Assembly (NCBI GenBank): GCA_009783865.1
Contig: WRCR01000134.1
Span: forward strand, 1-9,259
Direction of reading: 5' to 3'
Length of the DNA stretch: 9,259 bases
From: Planctomycetaceae bacterium
GTDB lineage: Bacteria > Planctomycetota > Planctomycetia > Pirellulales > Thermoguttaceae
Shown: piece after piece, positions 6,288-9,259 of the stretch
Layout of the letters: each line of letters opens with the position of its first letter
Numbering within the stretch: the stretch's first letter is position 1
Position numbers and translations under genes: made by a program
The notes under the pieces: generated by a model
Databases searched by the model: none
What the model was told of the DNA's origin: nothing
The model's input: only the letters and a program-made list of their open reading frames with translations

Positions 6288-8469
6288 TCAGAACCAGAAT
6301 GCAGCCGATGATGCTCAACGCCATTCCGATTTTGAATAACGGCGGGTCGTAAATCATTACAACGTGATGTTTTCCTACCGGTAAATCAACGGCGCGGAAA
6401 ATCTTATCGACACACTTCACCGGTGTCTCTTTGCCGTTGTCGAAAGCGCGCCAGCCGTTCCAGTATTGTTCTGTTATCACAACCGTCTCCGGTTTTTCCA
6501 ACACGACTTCAAACTCAATGCGGTTCGGTTCATAGACCGTGAAGTTCCGCTTCGCCGGATTTGTCAATTTCCATAGTGAAACGTCAGGCGGTGCAAAACC
6601 CCGCAGTAAAATCTCTTCAGCGTCCAGTTTTACGTTCTTCGGCGCAATGATACACGCTGTGCCGATTCTTTCCAAACGTTCTATAAAGTCCGGTGATGCA
6701 GATATTTGTCCAGCGTCATCATATAATCCGCTGCGTAATTTCTGCGTGAAACAGTAATACTCTTTCGGCATCATCGTTCCGCGAACATCGACAACAGTCA
6801 AACACGACGGCAGCGTATGTTTCGGCATGAGTGTTTCGCTGTTCCATTGCGCCGCTTCCGCAACCCGGTCTGACGAAGAATGTTCTTTGAAATACTGCGG
6901 TTCCCAATGCGGAAAGCGGTAAATCCTCACCGGTGCTGTTTCTATACCATCAATTTGTGTGAATACTGCCGACCGCTGTTCCGGCGGGGAAATTTTTGAT
7001 GCGGTAAAGAACCAATGATTGTGAACAAATAAATCGGCAAGAACAAGGAAAACCAAAACGTTCAGCCGGTTTTTTCGATAATCGGTAACTCCCAACACGC
7101 AAAGGTAAAACAGCCAAACGTACAAAATTGTTTGCGAAAATAAAAAATTTGATTTTGCTTCATCAAAAGGTCCGAATAAAACATTTGCCGGTACATTACG
7201 TGGTAAATATATTATTAACAAAATAATAAATGACATAATAACTGCCGCGGCCGCATATATTTTCATGAGTAATGTCCAGCGGTTTTTTCTTTTTTCGGCA
7301 TCTTTGCAGAATACCCAATCCGCTCCGATTGCGGCGAAAAGTGCAAGGAACAACGTTGCAGCCGCCATTAACTTGCCCGGATAGCGGAAGGAATCATACA
7401 GCGGCAAATACCGCATCGCAGGATAGACGAAAAACCAGTTGCCGAGCGAACCGAGAATGAAAATTGTAAGTAAGATTATTGCGGCTGTGTTCATTGTGCC
7501 GCAGCCCTTCGGCTTGCGGCTATTATGTATTCCGATGATTGCCAATATCATCGGCACCATTCCGATGTAGAGCGACGGTGTCCAGATACCGTTTTCGGGC
7601 AGGGCATCGAACCAGCGGGTATGAATCGGAAATTGCCGTCCGCCGATGTTGGGAAAACATAATTCCAGCAGCCGTTGCGGAGGTACCGAAAACCAATAGA
7701 CGTACTGTTCAAACTCCGGCAGCGAGCGGTCGGATAACCGGCTTAATTCCATCGCGGGCAAGAGTAGAATTGCCGAAAGTAAAAAAGTTAATACACCGGC
7801 AAAGGGAAATAATAAAAATCCCGACCAAACAGAAGGTCGAAACGCAAAAAACACTGCGGCGCACAAAACGCTGTGATAAGCACTTTGCGGGTCGCCGCCA
7901 GTGGTCATCAACGTCAGCAGAACGGCATAACGAACGGCGTATTTGATTTCCGGTTTTTGCAGCAAGCGGATAACGGTGCGCATTGCTTCGGGAAACAGTG
8001 CTGCCGCAACGAGAAACGGGGCGTTATTCCATTGAAATAAAATACTGCCGCTCAAGGTATAACATACTGCCGCAAGAGTTGAAGCATTGCAACTGCAATT
8101 CCACATTCTTGCAAAGCGGTAAGAAGTCCACAGTGCTAACAAGAGATGTACCGCTAGAAATAAATTATAACCGCAACTGATGTAATATAGGTCGGCAGTA
8201 CGAAACGGTACCGCACCGGCAAGCCAAGCGAAAATACTCGGAACGGCGGTGATATAAAATCCCGGGTAAAACAGCATCGAAGTCGGGTTTGCGGCGTGCG
8301 GCTGACCGAGATTTTCGTAAGGATTCCACAGCGGAAACCGACCGGCGAAAATTTCTTCCAACTGATATTGAAACAGCGGCGGATAAAAATGCGCACCGTC
8401 CCGAAAGTTGGGACCGCCGAAAACCGTAAGATAAACAGCGACAATGACAAATACAATACGGAAAAGCAT
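6220..8469 (-). CDS. YfhO-like polytopic membrane protein (putative GT-C glycosyltransferase)
   Basis: A complete 749-residue inner-membrane protein. I count about fourteen hydrophobic segments. The first spans residues ~1-18; the next ten or more fall between ~66 and ~490, and the last is ~712-730 (FKIGMALSIIGCILVLIT). After the first segment comes the conserved outer loop NFRDGAHFYPPLFQ...FPLWNPYENLGQPHAANPTS. Its Asp24 is in the place expected for the catalytic acid of GT-C enzymes. The C-terminal outer domain ends with YWNGWRAFDNGKETPV...FRAVDLPVGKHHVVMIYDPP, the usual YfhO end. YfhO proteins are linked to glycosylation of cell-envelope polymers, but the substrate here is unknown. The start at 8469 places the first membrane helix correctly. 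About 20 basic residues follow the last helix, read antisense to the aminopeptidase gene. The gene diverges from ubiD. Confidence 0.88.
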   Translation of the reverse strand: MLFRIVFVIVAVYLTVFGGPNFRDGAHFYPPLFQYQLEEIFAGRFPLWNPYENLGQPHAANPTSMLFYPGFYITAVPSIFAWLAGAVPFRTADLYYISCGYNLFLAVHLLLALWTSYRFARMWNCSCNASTLAAVCYTLSGSILFQWNNAPFLVAAALFPEAMRTVIRLLQKPEIKYAVRYAVLLTLMTTGGDPQSAYHSVLCAAVFFAFRPSVWSGFLLFPFAGVLTFLLSAILLLPAMELSRLSDRSLPEFEQYVYWFSVPPQRLLELCFPNIGGRQFPIHTRWFDALPENGIWTPSLYIGMVPMILAIIGIHNSRKPKGCGTMNTAAIILLTIFILGSLGNWFFVYPAMRYLPLYDSFRYPGKLMAAATLFLALFAAIGADWVFCKDAEKRKNRWTLLMKIYAAAAVIMSFIILLIIYLPRNVPANVLFGPFDEAKSNFLFSQTILYVWLFYLCVLGVTDYRKNRLNVLVFLVLADLFVHNHWFFTASKISPPEQRSAVFTQIDGIETAPVRIYRFPHWEPQYFKEHSSSDRVAEAAQWNSETLMPKHTLPSCLTVVDVRGTMMPKEYYCFTQKLRSGLYDDAGQISASPDFIERLERIGTACIIAPKNVKLDAEEILLRGFAPPDVSLWKLTNPAKRNFTVYEPNRIEFEVVLEKPETVVITEQYWNGWRAFDNGKETPVKCVDKIFRAVDLPVGKHHVVMIYDPPLFKIGMALSIIGCILVLITRTFRQMLSERLYSKFRNRLS
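7498..7521. repeat. Palindrome inside the YfhO-like gene, sharing the AGCCGCAAG arm
   Basis: On the minus strand the arms are GCCGCA and TGCGGC, with two mismatched pairs, two further G-C pairs and a GAAG loop. It encodes SRKPKGCG in the loop between two membrane segments. The 9-mer AGCCGCAAG is identical to the arm of the hairpin at 383-415. It may be a repeat inserted into the coding frame, or simply a coincidence in a Lys/Arg/Gly-rich loop. Confidence 0.4.
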
Positions 8470-8491
8470 AGCGTATCATGTATAACGGTTG

Positions 8492-8507
8492 AAACAATAT
8501 ATCGTTT
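8492..8507. promoter_or_regulatory. Candidate operator: 16-bp dyad in the ubiD promoter spacer
   Basis: AAACAATATATCGTTT is a dyad in which seven of eight base pairs match (only A8496/C8503 breaks it). It covers most of the spacer between the ubiD -35 and -10, a common position for repressor sites. It also lies 23-38 bp upstream of the YfhO-like start, so one protein could control both genes. AT-rich dyads arise by chance fairly often. Confidence 0.35.
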
Positions 8508-8509
8508 GT

Positions 8510-8515
8510 ATTATA
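8510..8515 (-). promoter_or_regulatory. Candidate -10 for the YfhO-like gene, overlapping the ubiD -10
   Basis: The minus strand reads TATAAT, 40 nt upstream of the ATG at 8469. It overlaps the plus-strand TATACT, and together they form the symmetric core GTATTATAC (8509-8517). No good minus-strand -35 is visible. Symmetric -10 elements are known to drive divergent transcription in bacteria. Confidence 0.4.
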
Positions 8516-8524
8516 CTACATGTT

Positions 8525-9259
8525 ATGGGTTATCGAGACATACAAAAATGCGTGAACGATTTATTACGGACGAAACAACTTATCGTCTATGATGAACCGG
8601 TCGGGACATATCTTGAAATTGCTGCCGTTCAGCGGCGGTTGTATGAACGGCAGGCACCTGCCGTCTTATTTACGAATGTGATTAACGGAAACACCGCGTC
8701 CGGCAAGCGTTGTCAGTTTCCGATGCTGGCGAATCTCTACGGCACCCAACAGCGGCTTGAATATATCTTTCGGGACGGTATCGAACCATTGCGTTTAGCG
8801 ATGAAAGTTGCGAGTGAGTTGCCCCCGAAGTTTCGCTTGAAAGAAATACCGTCCTTGTTAAAATCGCTGTATTATTCCCGCTTCAAACATGTTTCAACGC
8901 TGCGGAAACCGCCGGTTTTACAAAACCGGATTACTCTGGAGCAACTGCCGCAACTTGTTTCGTGGCAGCAAGACGGCGGTGCATACATTACACTGCCGCA
9001 GGTTTATACCGAGGCGGGGTCCTCGCCGCTCACGTCAAACTTGGGAATGTATCGGGTACAAATCAGCGGCAACGAGTACATTCCCAATGAAGAGTGCGGT
9101 TTGCATTATCAGATACAGCGCGGCATTGCCTTACATCATGCAAAAGCGAAACAGCGGGGCAGACCGCTGCCGGTCAAGATATTTGTAGGCGGCGCGCCTT
9201 GTATGACGCTTGCCGCTGTAATGCCGCTGCCGGAAAACGTCAGTGAAATTCTCTTTGCG
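8525..9259 (+). CDS. ubiD: UbiD-family prenylated-FMN-dependent decarboxylase, N-terminal part
   Basis: I translated this from the ATG at 8525; the frame is open for 245 codons to the window edge, about half of a typical UbiD (~490-600 residues). It begins MGYRDIQKCVNDLLRTKQL and includes PAVLFTNVING (45-55) and FPMLANLYGT (65-74). The hallmark stretches are TSNLGMYRVQ (170-179, Arg177), GLHYQIQRGI (192-201) and FVGGAPCMTLAAVMPLPENVSE (220-241), which line the prenyl-FMN and metal site in the family. Members reversibly decarboxylate aromatic or unsaturated acids and need prenyl-FMN made by UbiX, not seen here. The role could be in quinone synthesis (including the UbiD homologue of the futalosine menaquinone route) or aromatic acid metabolism; sequence alone does not say which. 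No Shine-Dalgarno is present; the promoter position implies leaderless translation. It is divergent from the YfhO-like gene. Confidence 0.93.
   Translation, partial: MGYRDIQKCVNDLLRTKQLIVYDEPVGTYLEIAAVQRRLYERQAPAVLFTNVINGNTASGKRCQFPMLANLYGTQQRLEYIFRDGIEPLRLAMKVASELPPKFRLKEIPSLLKSLYYSRFKHVSTLRKPPVLQNRITLEQLPQLVSWQQDGGAYITLPQVYTEAGSSPLTSNLGMYRVQISGNEYIPNEECGLHYQIQRGIALHHAKAKQRGRPLPVKIFVGGAPCMTLAAVMPLPENVSEILFA

Larger units (their letters stand above)
8489..8517 (+). promoter_or_regulatory. Sigma70-type promoter for ubiD
   Basis: TTGAAA (8489-8494) and TATACT (8512-8517) are separated by exactly 17 bp, each matching consensus at five of six positions. The -10 ends 7 nt before the ATG at 8525, so the predicted transcription start falls on or next to the A of the start codon. 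The mRNA would be leaderless. Confidence 0.6.

Noticed and set aside
7539..7946. 135-codon plus-strand open frame
   Set aside because: Shadow of the YfhO-like gene on the opposite strand; Arg/Thr-rich translation with no domain.
8889..9188. 99-codon plus-strand open frame
   Set aside because: Out-of-frame shadow of ubiD, whose own frame carries clear family motifs.

Overview
The window is bacterial, moderately AT-leaning, and carries seven protein genes. Gene content suggests a Planctomycetota bacterium, possibly an anaerobic or gut-type lineage. The clues are a Hanks-type Ser/Thr kinase with an acidic N-terminal extension, a secreted FGly sulfatase, a secreted cyclophilin with an extra N-terminal domain, rubrerythrin, and few clear Shine-Dalgarno sites. 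This assignment is an inference; there is no rRNA or marker gene here.

Layout from left to right. (1) 1-292, minus strand: the N-terminus of a Ser/Thr protein kinase that runs off the left edge. (2) 293-539: a divergent intergenic region with two perfect 10-bp inverted repeats side by side. (3) 540-3419: a probable two-gene operon with a 6-nt gap, a secreted cyclophilin-type peptidyl-prolyl isomerase followed by a secreted sulfatase. (4) 3520-4011: a PTPS/QueD-family pterin enzyme behind a good sigma70-type promoter; its usual catalytic Cys is absent and a Glu lies next to that site. (5) 4012-4380: a non-coding stretch with a strong intrinsic terminator, a palindromic repeat and a promoter. 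(6) 4381-5094: a complete rubrerythrin carrying a Tat signal peptide, with a second in-frame start behind a good Shine-Dalgarno at the point where ordinary cytoplasmic rubrerythrins begin. (7) 5157-6287: an M24B Xaa-Pro aminopeptidase. It converges with, and overlaps by 68 nt, (8) 8469-6220, minus strand: a large YfhO-like polytopic membrane protein. (9) 8470-8524: a compact divergent promoter region with a symmetric -10 element. (10) 8525-9259: the first 245 codons of a UbiD-family decarboxylase that runs off the right edge.

The genes do not form one pathway. The clearest functional link is the chaperone/sulfatase pair, both exported, fitting breakdown of sulfated glycans. Rubrerythrin fits an organism that meets oxidative stress in low-oxygen habitats. 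I see no defence system, CRISPR array, transposase, tRNA or rRNA. The points most worth checking are the dual-start Tat rubrerythrin, which is bracketed by two related palindromes, the missing Cys in the pterin synthase, and the yfhO/ubiD promoter, which predicts a leaderless ubiD mRNA.
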